A stretch of 15,210 bases of DNA from JBMNOI01 sp050942995 (GCA_050942995.1 JBMNOI010000093.1:1-15210), one strand, 5' to 3'. Shown: positions 1-7,068, numbered from the stretch's first letter. Notes: a model not told the origin generated them from the sequence alone. Program-made: numbers and translations.

Positions 1-1
1 C

Positions 2-2353
2 GAGACGCTGAATCTGTACCGTGAGAGCATCGACCGCATGACGGAAAACCCGGGCATCCCGCGGCTGTTCCGCGAGATATTCAACAACGCCTACCTGCCC
101 TATCGCGACCCGGAGACGCTGCGGGCTTTTCTCAAGGTCATCGACGAGTTCACCTACGACCACTCGGAGCGGCTGGGCGACGCCTTCGAGTATCTGCTCT
201 CGGTGCTGGGCTCGCAGGGTGACGCCGGCCAGTTCCGCACGCCGCGCCACATCATCGATTTCATCGTCGCCATCGTCGATCCGCAAAAGGACGAAAAGAT
301 CCTCGACCCGGCGTGCGGCACGGCGGGGTTTCTCATCTCGTCGTTCAAGCACATTCAACGGGCCAACCTCGACGCCGAGGGCGAGAGCATGCTGACGCCC
401 GACGACCGGGCGCGGCTGGCCGACAACCTGAACGGGTACGACATCTCGCCCGATATGGTACGCCTGTCGCTGGTGAACATGTACCTGCACGGCTTTAGCG
501 CGCCACAAATTCACGAGTACGATACCCTCACATCGCTGGATCGCTGGAACGAGTACGCCGACGTCATCCTGGCGAACCCGCCCTTCATGTCGCCCAAGGG
601 GGGCATTCGGCCGCACAACCGCTTCTCCATCAAGTCGAAGCGCAGCGAGGTGCTTTTCGTGGACTATATCGCCGAGCATCTCACGCCTGCCGGGCGGGCG
701 GGCATCATCGTGCCCGAGGGGATCATCTTCCAGAGTCAGACGGCTCACAAGCGGCTGCGGCAGATGCTGGTGGAGGAGTATCTCGTTGCCGTAATCTCGC
801 TGCCGGCGGGGGTGTTCAACCCCTATTCGGGCGTCAAGACCTCTATCCTCATCCTGGACAGGGCGCTGGCCCGGCGAGCCGACACCATCGCCTTTTTCAA
901 GGTCGAGAACGACGGCTACGATTTGGGCGCCCAGCGCCGCCCCATCGATCGGAACGACCTGCCCCGGGTGCAGGCTGAGGTGGGCGAGTATCTGCGCCGC
1001 CTGCGGGCGGGCGAGACGCTGGACGACTATGCGCCGACGTCGGGCCTTGTTGTCGAGAAGCAGAGGATCGCGGCGAACGGGGAGTATAATTTAAGCAGGG
1101 AACGGTACCATGAGGGTAATATCTATAATCATGTTTACCCGTTGGTAGTGATAGGGAACTCGAAGCTATTTCGCGTGGAGAGCGGAGGCACACCCAGATC
1201 CGACAATGAAGAGTATTGGGATGGTGGCATCCCTTGGATAACATTAGTAGATCTGCCTTCTGCAGATTTCATCACAGAGATCCATTCTACACAGCGTACG
1301 ATTAGTGATCGTGGACTGAAAGAGTCCTCAGCAAAATTGATTCCAGCGAATTCGGTTATTGTCTCAACACGTGCAACCATTGGTCGCATCGGAATCAATC
1401 GCATTCCGTTGGCCACAAACCAAGGATTCAAAAGTATTGTGATAGAGGATCCTCAACAGGTCCTTCCTGAGTATGTGGCCTTCATGCTTACCAAACTCGT
1501 ACCAACGATGAATTTATGGGCAACGGGTGGCACATTCAAAGAGATATCAAAGTCGCAATTTTGCAAACTCCAAATCCCTCTGCCGCCCATCGAGGTGCAG
1601 CGCGAGATCGTGGCCGAGATCGAGGGATACCGGCGGGTCATCGACGGCGCCCGCGCCGTGCTGGAGAACTACCGCCCGCGCATCCCCGTCGATCCCTCGT
1701 GGCCGCTGGTCGAGTTGGGGGAGATGTGTGCGTTAAACCCGCGCAAATCAGAGATTGGCGATCTTGATGCCTCTACGGAAGTATCGTTTGTTCCCATGTC
1801 GGATATTGGTCAGAATGAAATGTACTTTGATGCAAAAAGCGTGAAGCGCCTCGATGAGGTTGTTGGCAGTTATACCTATTTCCGGAATGGGGATGTTCTT
1901 CTGGCCAAGGTTACACCGTGTTTTGAGAATGGGAAAGCTGGTATTGCACGTCATCTGATGAATGGTATTGGTTTTGGAAGTAGCGAGTTCTATGTGCTGA
2001 GGCCAAATGATTCAACGTTATCAGAGTGGATTTTTCTTTGCATAACGACCGACTCTTTTCGATCGTGGGCAGCAGCCCAAATGACAGGTACAGGCGGACT
2101 CCAGCGAGTTCCACGATCAGTTCTTGAGAGCTACAAGATCCCCCTTCCTCCTCTTCCTGTCCAGCAACAAATCGTCGCCGAGATCGAGGCAGAGCGGGCG
2201 CTGGTGGAGGCCAACCGGGAACTGATCGCCCGGTTCGAGCGCAAGATCGAGGCGGTCATCGCCCGGGTGTGGGGGGACGAGGCCGGAGCGGAGGAGGCGG
2301 CGGAATCGGCAGCGCCGATCTCTCTCCCCGCCCATTCTGACGCCGCCGGGTAA
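2..2353 (+). CDS. Type I-like DNA N6-adenine methylase fused to HsdS specificity domains (5' partial)
   Basis: The reading frame is already open at the left edge, so the true start lies outside; the first ATG inside is at 38 and residues are counted from it. The methylase has the SAM-binding motif DPACGTAGF at residues 90-98 and the catalytic motif NPPF at 180-183, as in HsdM adenine methylases. After about residue 365 the protein becomes an HsdS-type specificity region. TRD1 spans roughly 365-513, a conserved helix begins with PLPPIEVQREIVAEIE at 514, TRD2 spans roughly 552-701, and a second copy, PLPPLPVQQQIVAEIE, begins at 702. The two helices are the usual spacers that set the distance between half-sites, so a bipartite target is expected. 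HsdM and HsdS are normally separate proteins, so the fusion is notable. A nuclease domain or HsdR may lie upstream of the window; none is visible. The TRDs are clearly AT-richer than the flanks. The role (methylation alone or restriction too) cannot be decided here. Confidence 0.93.
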   Translation, partial: ETLNLYRESIDRMTENPGIPRLFREIFNNAYLPYRDPETLRAFLKVIDEFTYDHSERLGDAFEYLLSVLGSQGDAGQFRTPRHIIDFIVAIVDPQKDEKILDPACGTAGFLISSFKHIQRANLDAEGESMLTPDDRARLADNLNGYDISPDMVRLSLVNMYLHGFSAPQIHEYDTLTSLDRWNEYADVILANPPFMSPKGGIRPHNRFSIKSKRSEVLFVDYIAEHLTPAGRAGIIVPEGIIFQSQTAHKRLRQMLVEEYLVAVISLPAGVFNPYSGVKTSILILDRALARRADTIAFFKVENDGYDLGAQRRPIDRNDLPRVQAEVGEYLRRLRAGETLDDYAPTSGLVVEKQRIAANGEYNLSRERYHEGNIYNHVYPLVVIGNSKLFRVESGGTPRSDNEEYWDGGIPWITLVDLPSADFITEIHSTQRTISDRGLKESSAKLIPANSVIVSTRATIGRIGINRIPLATNQGFKSIVIEDPQQVLPEYVAFMLTKLVPTMNLWATGGTFKEISKSQFCKLQIPLPPIEVQREIVAEIEGYRRVIDGARAVLENYRPRIPVDPSWPLVELGEMCALNPRKSEIGDLDASTEVSFVPMSDIGQNEMYFDAKSVKRLDEVVGSYTYFRNGDVLLAKVTPCFENGKAGIARHLMNGIGFGSSEFYVLRPNDSTLSEWIFLCITTDSFRSWAAAQMTGTGGLQRVPRSVLESYKIPLPPLPVQQQIVAEIEAERALVEANRELIARFERKIEAVIARVWGDEAGAEEAAESAAPISLPAHSDAAG

Positions 2354-2384
2354 TGCGCGCCGGGGGGCTGATATCATCTTTCGT

Positions 2385-2431
2385 AACAACCACCTTCCGA
2401 AGGTGACGAGAACCTTCGGGGGGTGGTTGTT
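2385..2431. terminator. Long hairpin between convergent genes, likely bidirectional terminator
   Basis: The left arm 2385-2404 pairs along all 20 positions with the right arm 2412-2431 (18 Watson-Crick pairs and two G-T wobbles) around a 7-nt loop. It lies 32 bp after the stop of the methylase gene and about 95 bp after the stop of the opposing phage adaptor gene. The T-run after the stem is poor (ggtttgcg), so termination efficiency is uncertain, but the position between convergent genes fits a shared terminator. Confidence 0.6.
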
Positions 2432-2510
2432 GGTTTGCGAGGGGGTATATAGGGGCGGCTCGCGGGCCGCCCCTGCGGGAGATCACAAGAGACCTTCGGA
2501 AGGTGGTTTG
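2387..2510. repeat. Three copies of an accttcggaaggt element (one inverted, two direct)
   Basis: The element accttcggaaggtggtt occurs inverted at about 2388-2404, in degenerate form at 2412-2428, and direct at 2492-2508. Its core caccttccgaaggtg (2391-2405) is itself a 7-bp-arm palindrome. The first two copies make the hairpin of the terminator above. The third lies just before the end of the convergent phage adaptor gene, so the first and third could also pair. This looks like a small dispersed intergenic palindrome of the genome, which is an inference. Confidence 0.55.
2451..2474. repeat. GC-rich intergenic palindrome (REP/MITE-like)
   Basis: The arms 2451-2460 and 2465-2474 pair over 10 bp (aggggcggct with ggccgcccct, the innermost pair a G-T wobble) around a 4-nt loop, cgcg. 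It is surrounded by short direct and inverted elements in a non-coding gap. Palindromes of this form (aggggcg...cgcccct) are common dispersed repeats in several GC-rich bacterial groups, so I read it as a non-coding repeat unit rather than a gene-specific site. Confidence 0.5.
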
Positions 2511-2525
2511 AGCCTCACCCCCTCC

Positions 2526-3158
2526 CTACACCGTCCCGTCGACGGGCGCCACGCGGGCGTCGGAGGGCAGCACCAGCCGCCGCCGCAGGTCGTCCAGCGC
2601 CCGACGAAAGGCCTGATTCCGGGTAACGGCCCACTCGCGCCATTCCTGCAGGGTCCAGCTCGGCTCCGTGGCCCCGTCGATGCGGTCGCCGGCCAGTTGC
2701 ATGGCGGCGTGGGCGGTGGCGCCCCACACCAGCAACTCCCATCCGTAGGCGTCGGGGGTGGTGATCAGAGCGCCGTCGAGTCCCTGCAGGGTGTGGATCC
2801 GGGCATAGTGCACGGCGATATGGTCGATGCCGGCGACCACCCGATCCACCGGCAGGTAGAGCCGGTTGCCGGGAAGCACCTGCCACGGCGGGCGGTGAGG
2901 CGGATGCTGCGGCGTGACGGGATCGTAAGGATACCACACATCGACGACGTGCAGCAGATCGCCCAGTGGGGTCAGGGGATAGATATGCTGGCCCCCGATG
3001 GCGGTCAGGGTGGCCATCGCCAGGAGGGGCGTCGCGATGCTGTATTCATGCAGCGCGCGGCGCAGATGGGCGGTGAGCTCGGCGTCGCTCCAGATCTCGC
3101 CGGCCGTGTCGCGCAGGTCGGCCCGCACGCGGGCCAGCAGTTCGTTCAGGTTGGACAT
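2526..3158 (-). CDS. Phage head-tail adaptor/connector-like protein
   Basis: This 210-residue protein begins at an ATG preceded by aaggag about 8 nt upstream. The N-terminal region (residues 1-45) has an all-helical pattern with EIWSDAELTAHLRRAL. That resembles the W-S-D-x-E-L motif near the start of gp6-like phage adaptor proteins, which sit below the portal and join head to tail. The rest is mixed helices, including two amphipathic stretches near the C-terminus (about 165-195). No transmembrane segment or signal peptide is seen. It lies 48 bp downstream of the small membrane protein gene on the same strand and is probably co-transcribed with it. The assignment rests on the motif and on context after the capsid gene; a tail-completion protein is the main alternative. 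Confidence 0.55.
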   Translation of the reverse strand: MSNLNELLARVRADLRDTAGEIWSDAELTAHLRRALHEYSIATPLLAMATLTAIGGQHIYPLTPLGDLLHVVDVWYPYDPVTPQHPPHRPPWQVLPGNRLYLPVDRVVAGIDHIAVHYARIHTLQGLDGALITTPDAYGWELLVWGATAHAAMQLAGDRIDGATEPSWTLQEWREWAVTRNQAFRRALDDLRRRLVLPSDARVAPVDGTV

Positions 3159-3206
3159 GGGCGGGCTCCTTGGGTGATGAGGGCGGCGAACCCCATGCCG
3201 GGCGGC

Positions 3207-3410
3207 CTATTCGGCCGGCGAACCGGCCACATCGGGCGTGGCGTCTGTGATGACGCTCGTCGTCACAGCCGTCTCGGCCTCGCGCATCCGGGGCTCGGCC
3301 ACCAGCCGGTCGTAGCCCAGGATAGAGAGCAGCGCCAGCAACAGGGCGATGAGGATCTCCCGGACGGCGTCTCGCACCTTGGGGTGACGGTACCATGGTG
3401 TGTCGTTCAT
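3207..3410 (-). CDS. Small single-helix membrane protein in the phage module, function unknown
   Basis: This predicted 67-residue protein starts at the ATG MNDTPW, because aaaggag lies 5 nt upstream. A longer in-frame start 75 bp upstream has no comparable site. Residues 1-17 are polar and basic (YRHPKVRDAVRE). Residues 18-34 are a hydrophobic helix (EILIALLLALLSILGY), followed by a short acidic, threonine-rich tail. The single helix with a charged N-terminus fits a small inner-membrane protein. A holin or Rz-like lysis protein is possible, but nothing specific supports it and no endolysin is adjacent. The gene sits between the capsid and adaptor genes, where head modules more often carry head-decoration or connector genes. 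Confidence 0.6.
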   Translation of the reverse strand: MNDTPWYRHPKVRDAVREILIALLLALLSILGYDRLVAEPRMREAETAVTTSVITDATPDVAGSPAE

Positions 3411-3743
3411 AGGGCTCCTTTGGCTGAAGAGATTGGGCGATGCCGGTCGATATTCGGGTTTTGCCGTAGTAGGGGGAGCCCTCACCCAGGAGCCGCAGCG
3501 GTGTACTCTACACTGCTGCGGCTCCTACCCGTCTCCCGGCGACGAATACGTCGCTTGTGGGAGAGGGTGGCGGACGCTGCGAAGCAAGCGGCGTACCCGC
3601 CGCCATCGCCGGGTGAGGGCGATGTGAGCGATATAGCCCGGCGAACCGGCCGATTCTGCCCGCTGTTGGATGGCGGACGTTACGAAGCAGGCGATGAGTA
3701 TACCGCTCGGCTCCCGGACGAGGGCTCCTGTGCGGCGATGCCG
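3411..3743. repeat. 333-bp gene-free gap inside the phage module, with degenerate repeats
   Basis: No frame here has a credible start and ribosome binding site. The stretch holds the hairpin at 3488-3526 and a 6-bp-arm hairpin at 3588-3603 (gcggcg, loop tacc). It also holds a direct repeat, tggcggacg...gaagca.gcg, at 3568-3590 and 3671-3693 (20 of 23 positions identical). The text around gtgggagaggg (3556-3566) and gggtgaggg (3611-3619) looks like an intergenic repeat of the kind seen in many GC-rich genomes. The gap may be an insertion of host-type repeat DNA that separates the capsid gene from the last two genes of the module. Confidence 0.5.
3488..3526. terminator. 18-bp-stem hairpin downstream of the capsid gene
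   Basis: Positions 3488-3505 (aggagccgcagcggtgta) pair with 3509-3526 over 18 positions, with one G-T wobble, around a 3-nt loop, ctc. It lies about 220 bp after the capsid stop and 78 bp before the start of the small membrane protein gene in the direction of transcription. No T-run follows on either strand. It may therefore act as a processing or attenuation structure, or as an inserted palindrome, rather than a classic intrinsic terminator. Confidence 0.45.
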
Positions 3744-5708
3744 CTATCCGGCCACGACGTTCGACTTGTACAGGGCGCGATAGTCGCCCACGCCCACGGT
3801 GTAGATAAAGCGCACTTTGATGCGCATCTCGTCATGGGTGAACATGGATCCGCCGGTCTCTTCCTGAGCGACAAATATCTCGGGGGCGCGGCCGAAACGA
3901 TAGCCGATGCAGATCCCCTCTAGATCGGCGGGGTCGGCCACGGCCGCCCAGTTGCGCGGATCGGTCCATTCGGGCACCACCACCACCTGCCCCGAGTGGC
4001 GGCGCACGTTGGCGTCGTTATTCGGGGTGCCGGGCAGGCCGTCGCTGGTGAAAATCGTCAGCGCCTCCTTTTCCAGTTCGATGGGCACCAGGCAGAACCG
4101 CGGGCGCAGGCCCATGCGCTTGCCGCTGTTCAGTTCGGTCTGGCTGAACATGGAGACGATGGCGCCGTCCCACGCCTCGACGCTTAACGGGGCATTCCCC
4201 AGGTTGAGGTGCTCCTCGGCATCGAACAGCGAGATGCCGTCGGCCAGGGCCGGGCCGGCCCCGTTGCCGGTGGTGAACAATCCGGCCACGGCGGCAGAGA
4301 GGGTGCGTTGCGCGGCGATGCCCAGTCGTCGGGGCAGGGCGCGCACGGCGGCCACATCATCGCGGTCGATCATCTCCATCGTGATGCCCAGATAGTTGCC
4401 GCGCTTGATAAAATCGCTGGTCTCGGCGTGATCTTGCCAGCTCTTTTCGGTGTACGCCGCGCCCTCGTCCACCGCATCCAGATCGCCCACCCCGCCCAGG
4501 GTGATCCAGCGTACCGGCTGCATGTTGGGAAAGTCGTCCTCCCAGGCGATGCCCTTCCACCAGGGCACGCGCGAGGTATAGGCCGAGAGCACCACCTTGT
4601 TGAGCACATTGGCCACCACATGGGCCATGGTGGTGGTGGTGACGTTGGCGAGCTGAACCCGTTCGGCGCGGAACACGCCGTGACGCTCGTAATCGCCGGT
4701 GAGCAGGTCGTACATCTCGCGGATGCCGGAGAGGCGCGCCACGCTGCGGTGCCCGGCCGATTCGGGCAGCCCCATGAGCCGCTCAAAGGCCAGGGTGATG
4801 CGTTCCAGGCCGCTGCGGGCCTCGCCCACGTGGCCCAGCCCCTGAATCGAGGCCTGAGCCTGCGTCTCGGCCCAGGCGCGGGTCAGGCGGTCCAGCAGGC
4901 CGTCCAGTGCGGCGGGCGGCAGCGCGCCCGACCGGAGCTGGGCGCGACAGAAATCTTTGAGGTGCTCGGGCAGAGACGCAGCGGCCAGACGCATCTCGGC
5001 CACCTGCGCCGACAGGCGGGCCACATCGTCGGACGGCGGGGCGGCGACGGGTACCGCATCGTTATCGGGCGGTGGAGATAGCGTCTCTGTCGATCTCTCT
5101 GTGTCGGTCTCGACGGCCTGTTGTGTGTGTCGACGGGTCATCTCATCGGGCATGGTCATCTTCTCCTGTGATTGGCCGGCGGCCTCGCTCGATAGAAACC
5201 GACCTCCGGCGGCGGGACGCACGACGATATCGACCGAGTTGACGATCTCGATGCCGGTGACCTCCTTTCCGTTGACGAACAGCCACATGTCGGCGCTCAG
5301 GCCGAACAGGGCGGGGTGCGGGCCGAATTCGGCGATTAGCTTTTGCATCCAACCGGCGCATTCGGCCAGGCGCAGGCGGGCGCGCACCTGGCCGGCCTCC
5401 CGATCCCACATCGGATTGTGGACGATGCCCACCAGATCGCGCACCGAACGGCCGCCGGGGCGGCCCCGGTCGGCCGGCCCGGCATGATCGACAAAGCAGG
5501 GCACATCGGCGAACCGTTCTGCCGAGCGGCTGAGCAGGGCGGCGGAAAAGTGTAGGTTGTTGGCCGTGCCGGGGTGGATAATGGCGATGGGTATCTCATT
5601 GTTGACGGTCATCCCGCCGTCGGTGGACGGCCCATCCGGGGCGGGTTGTTCGGGTATCAACGTGCCGATCTCTTGCAGCGTCACACGCCGCCGAACGGAC
5701 CCGGTCAT
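3744..5708 (-). CDS. Phage prohead protease - scaffold - major capsid protein fusion
   Basis: From the ATG at 5708, which follows ggaggagg, the protein is 654 residues. A GTG at 5771 overlapping the portal stop (GTGA) and an ATG at 5759 are possible longer starts. Residues about 33-175 look like a prohead serine protease, with H75 in FVDH and S138 in FGLSADMW as the likely catalytic pair, then EIVNSVDIVVRPA. Residues 180-228 are a low-complexity Thr/Pro/Asp-rich linker. Residues 228-300 are helical and scaffold-like. About 345-654 is a capsid domain of HK97 or Mu-gpT character (VVLSAYTSRVPWWKG, RVLIK-like strands, GYRFGRAPEIFVA, final YKSNVVAG). The protease would free the capsid from the scaffold during maturation. 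A strong internal ribosome binding site lies at the linker. The exact capsid family needs a profile search. Confidence 0.82.
   Translation of the reverse strand: MTGSVRRRVTLQEIGTLIPEQPAPDGPSTDGGMTVNNEIPIAIIHPGTANNLHFSAALLSRSAERFADVPCFVDHAGPADRGRPGGRSVRDLVGIVHNPMWDREAGQVRARLRLAECAGWMQKLIAEFGPHPALFGLSADMWLFVNGKEVTGIEIVNSVDIVVRPAAGGRFLSSEAAGQSQEKMTMPDEMTRRHTQQAVETDTERSTETLSPPPDNDAVPVAAPPSDDVARLSAQVAEMRLAAASLPEHLKDFCRAQLRSGALPPAALDGLLDRLTRAWAETQAQASIQGLGHVGEARSGLERITLAFERLMGLPESAGHRSVARLSGIREMYDLLTGDYERHGVFRAERVQLANVTTTTMAHVVANVLNKVVLSAYTSRVPWWKGIAWEDDFPNMQPVRWITLGGVGDLDAVDEGAAYTEKSWQDHAETSDFIKRGNYLGITMEMIDRDDVAAVRALPRRLGIAAQRTLSAAVAGLFTTGNGAGPALADGISLFDAEEHLNLGNAPLSVEAWDGAIVSMFSQTELNSGKRMGLRPRFCLVPIELEKEALTIFTSDGLPGTPNNDANVRRHSGQVVVVPEWTDPRNWAAVADPADLEGICIGYRFGRAPEIFVAQEETGGSMFTHDEMRIKVRFIYTVGVGDYRALYKSNVVAG
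5151..5167 (-). promoter_or_regulatory. Internal ribosome binding site and start codons within the protease-capsid gene
   Basis: On the minus strand aggagaag stands directly before two in-frame ATGs at 5159 and 5153. The AGGAG core (5167-5163) is 9 nt from the ATG at 5153, an optimal spacing. The start falls just after the protease domain, at residue 186 of the 654-residue form. Translation from it would give a 468-residue scaffold-plus-capsid product without the protease. Phage lambda does the same with gpC and Nu3. Usage here is an inference. Confidence 0.45.
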
Positions 5709-5767
5709 AGCTCCTCCTCCGGTCTGCTGTGGGTGTGCCTCGTCTCTCCCGAGCGCCATAGAGCCTC

Positions 5768-6898
5768 TCACGCTTTTTCCTTACCGGTTGATCTCTCGTC
5801 GCCCTCGGCCGGCACCGGCTCGAACCGGACTTTTACCCGTATTTGCGGATATCCGGCTCGTGCCGCCGCCACGGCGATGACGTCCTGGATGATGTGGGCA
5901 AAGACATATTGACGATGGCTAAAGTGGCGGTAGGTGGCCGTGCCCATCTCGCGGGCGGTGGCCCGGGTGGCGCTTTCGCCCTCGGCCAAAAAGTGCAACG
6001 GCACGCCGGCCCCCGCGGCGATCATCAGGCGGATGGCGCGGCCGTCGGCCTCGACGTCGTCGGCGTTGATCTGCGGCTGAACGGCCTGCCAGGTCTCACG
6101 GCCGTCGGTGACGATCAGGCTGCCGGGGGCGGGCACCCGGGCATACTGGGCGCGTTTGGCCTCGAGCTGGCCGGGCAGGGCGCCGTCTATCTTGACGTGC
6201 CACAGGTAGGCCCCTTTGTAGCGATTGATGCGCACGCGATCCTCCAGCCAGAGGGTGTAGCGCTCCAGCCACGGCACGATCTGCGCCAGATCCGAGGTCC
6301 CCCGCACGTCGCCCACGGGGCGGTTGACGGCATAATGCAGCATGATCTGATCGGCCGAATCCGCGGCGTGGCGTCCGGGCCACCAGCGACCCTCGGTATC
6401 GTCGGTAAGCTGGTGGTAGCGTAGCTCGCACTCCAGATCGTCGGGGTCGGTCTCGATACGGTCGATGAGCAGTGCGGGCACCTCGCGCACATAGGACATG
6501 CCGTCGGCGCGGTTGCGTGACAGCACCAGAAACAGCTCCCCGGAGCGGGTCAGTTCATCGCACCAGCGGAATATGCGGGTCTCCAACCGGTTCAGCGGAT
6601 GATGCCAGAAATCGTGGGTGAAGGAATGGGTGTCGTCCTCTTGCTCCAGGATCGCGCCCGAGCCGATGACGAAATCGGTCGTCATGCTCACCAGGCGCGC
6701 CGCCAGGGGGTTGGTGCGGCATATCTGAGCGGCTTTTTCGAGGTCGTCACGCACCGTATGCCACGGGCGGCCGCCGGATGAGGTGTCGCTCAGGCTGCGC
6801 CAGGGCGCCTCGGCGGTGGCGGCGCGTACTGCCTCGCTCACACGGCGGTCTACTTCCCGGCGAAAGAGAGCGTCGAGCAGCCGTTCGCGAATGGGCAT
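5768..6898 (-). CDS. Phage portal protein
   Basis: A 376-residue protein, first gene of the head module. The portal forms the dodecameric ring at one capsid vertex through which DNA enters. Residues 46-84 carry the typical portal opening (long helix, then NPLAARLVSMTTDFVIGSG). An acidic mid-region with strands follows (SGELFLVLSRN, VREVPALLIDRIETDPDD). The section about 195-300 is HYAVNRPVGDVRGTSDLAQIVPWL, then LWLEDRVRINRYKGAYLW, which has the G-x-S-D-L and long-helix character of the stem region. A C-terminal helix, FAHIIQDVIAVAAARAGY, and a basic tail end the protein. It is somewhat shorter than many portals (400-500 aa). The start ATG at 6898 is preceded by aaaggggg, a moderate site. The stop TGA lies 59 bp before the ATG of the capsid fusion. 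No convincing promoter was found upstream. Confidence 0.75.
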   Translation of the reverse strand: MPIRERLLDALFRREVDRRVSEAVRAATAEAPWRSLSDTSSGGRPWHTVRDDLEKAAQICRTNPLAARLVSMTTDFVIGSGAILEQEDDTHSFTHDFWHHPLNRLETRIFRWCDELTRSGELFLVLSRNRADGMSYVREVPALLIDRIETDPDDLECELRYHQLTDDTEGRWWPGRHAADSADQIMLHYAVNRPVGDVRGTSDLAQIVPWLERYTLWLEDRVRINRYKGAYLWHVKIDGALPGQLEAKRAQYARVPAPGSLIVTDGRETWQAVQPQINADDVEADGRAIRLMIAAGAGVPLHFLAEGESATRATAREMGTATYRHFSHRQYVFAHIIQDVIAVAAARAGYPQIRVKVRFEPVPAEGDERSTGKEKA

Positions 6899-7010
6899 GG
6901 GAGACCCCCTTTCTGGGATGAAATGATGAACCCTCCACAGGGTATCTACATCGAAAGAGCGAAATCTTAGGTCGACGGCGGCCTATTTTGCGGAATGATG
7001 CGCCGGATGC

Positions 7011-7039
7011 TTGACAATACCATGAGCCGATAATAGATT
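7011..7039 (+). promoter_or_regulatory. Sigma-70-type promoter of the MFS operon
   Basis: A perfect -35 box TTGACA (7011-7016) is followed after 17 bp by TAGATT (7034-7039). Transcription would begin near 7046, about 23 nt before the ATG. A short inverted repeat, ATAGA-TTGG-TCTAT (7033-7046), overlaps the -10 box and start point and could be a repressor site, though its arms are only 5 bp. Confidence 0.6.
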
Positions 7040-7068
7040 GGTCTATATGCCACCTGGGGAGACGCGAT

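Larger units (their letters stand above)
2526..6898 (-). mobile_element. Phage head-assembly gene module (orphan or remnant)
   Basis: Four leftward genes form the block: portal (6898-5768), protease-scaffold-capsid fusion (5708-3744), a small membrane protein (3410-3207) and an adaptor-like protein (3158-2526). The order portal, protease, capsid, adaptor is that of tailed-phage head modules. No terminase precedes the portal; instead there is a divergent intergenic region and an MFS transporter. No tail gene follows the adaptor; a convergent methylase does. No integrase, att-like direct repeat or lysis gene was seen. The reading frames are intact and have good ribosome binding sites. The block could be a decayed prophage, or a head cassette kept for another use. 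Which of the two cannot be settled from this window. Confidence 0.75.

Noticed and set aside
2403..3923. A 506-codon rightward open frame across the end of the phage module
   Set aside because: It is antisense to the adaptor, the small membrane protein and part of the capsid gene. Its composition is Gly/Arg/Pro/His-rich and it has no family character. It is a shadow of GC-rich genes.
4209..5081. A 290-codon rightward frame inside the capsid gene
   Set aside because: Antisense shadow of the capsid fusion, with repetitive Gly/His/Ala/Gln composition and no ribosome binding site of note.
5709..5771. Longer start (GTG 5771) of the capsid fusion overlapping the portal stop
   Set aside because: A weak AAGGA is present and coupling is possible, but the ATG at 5708 has a much stronger site and the extra 21 residues have no family character. 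Kept only as an alternative.
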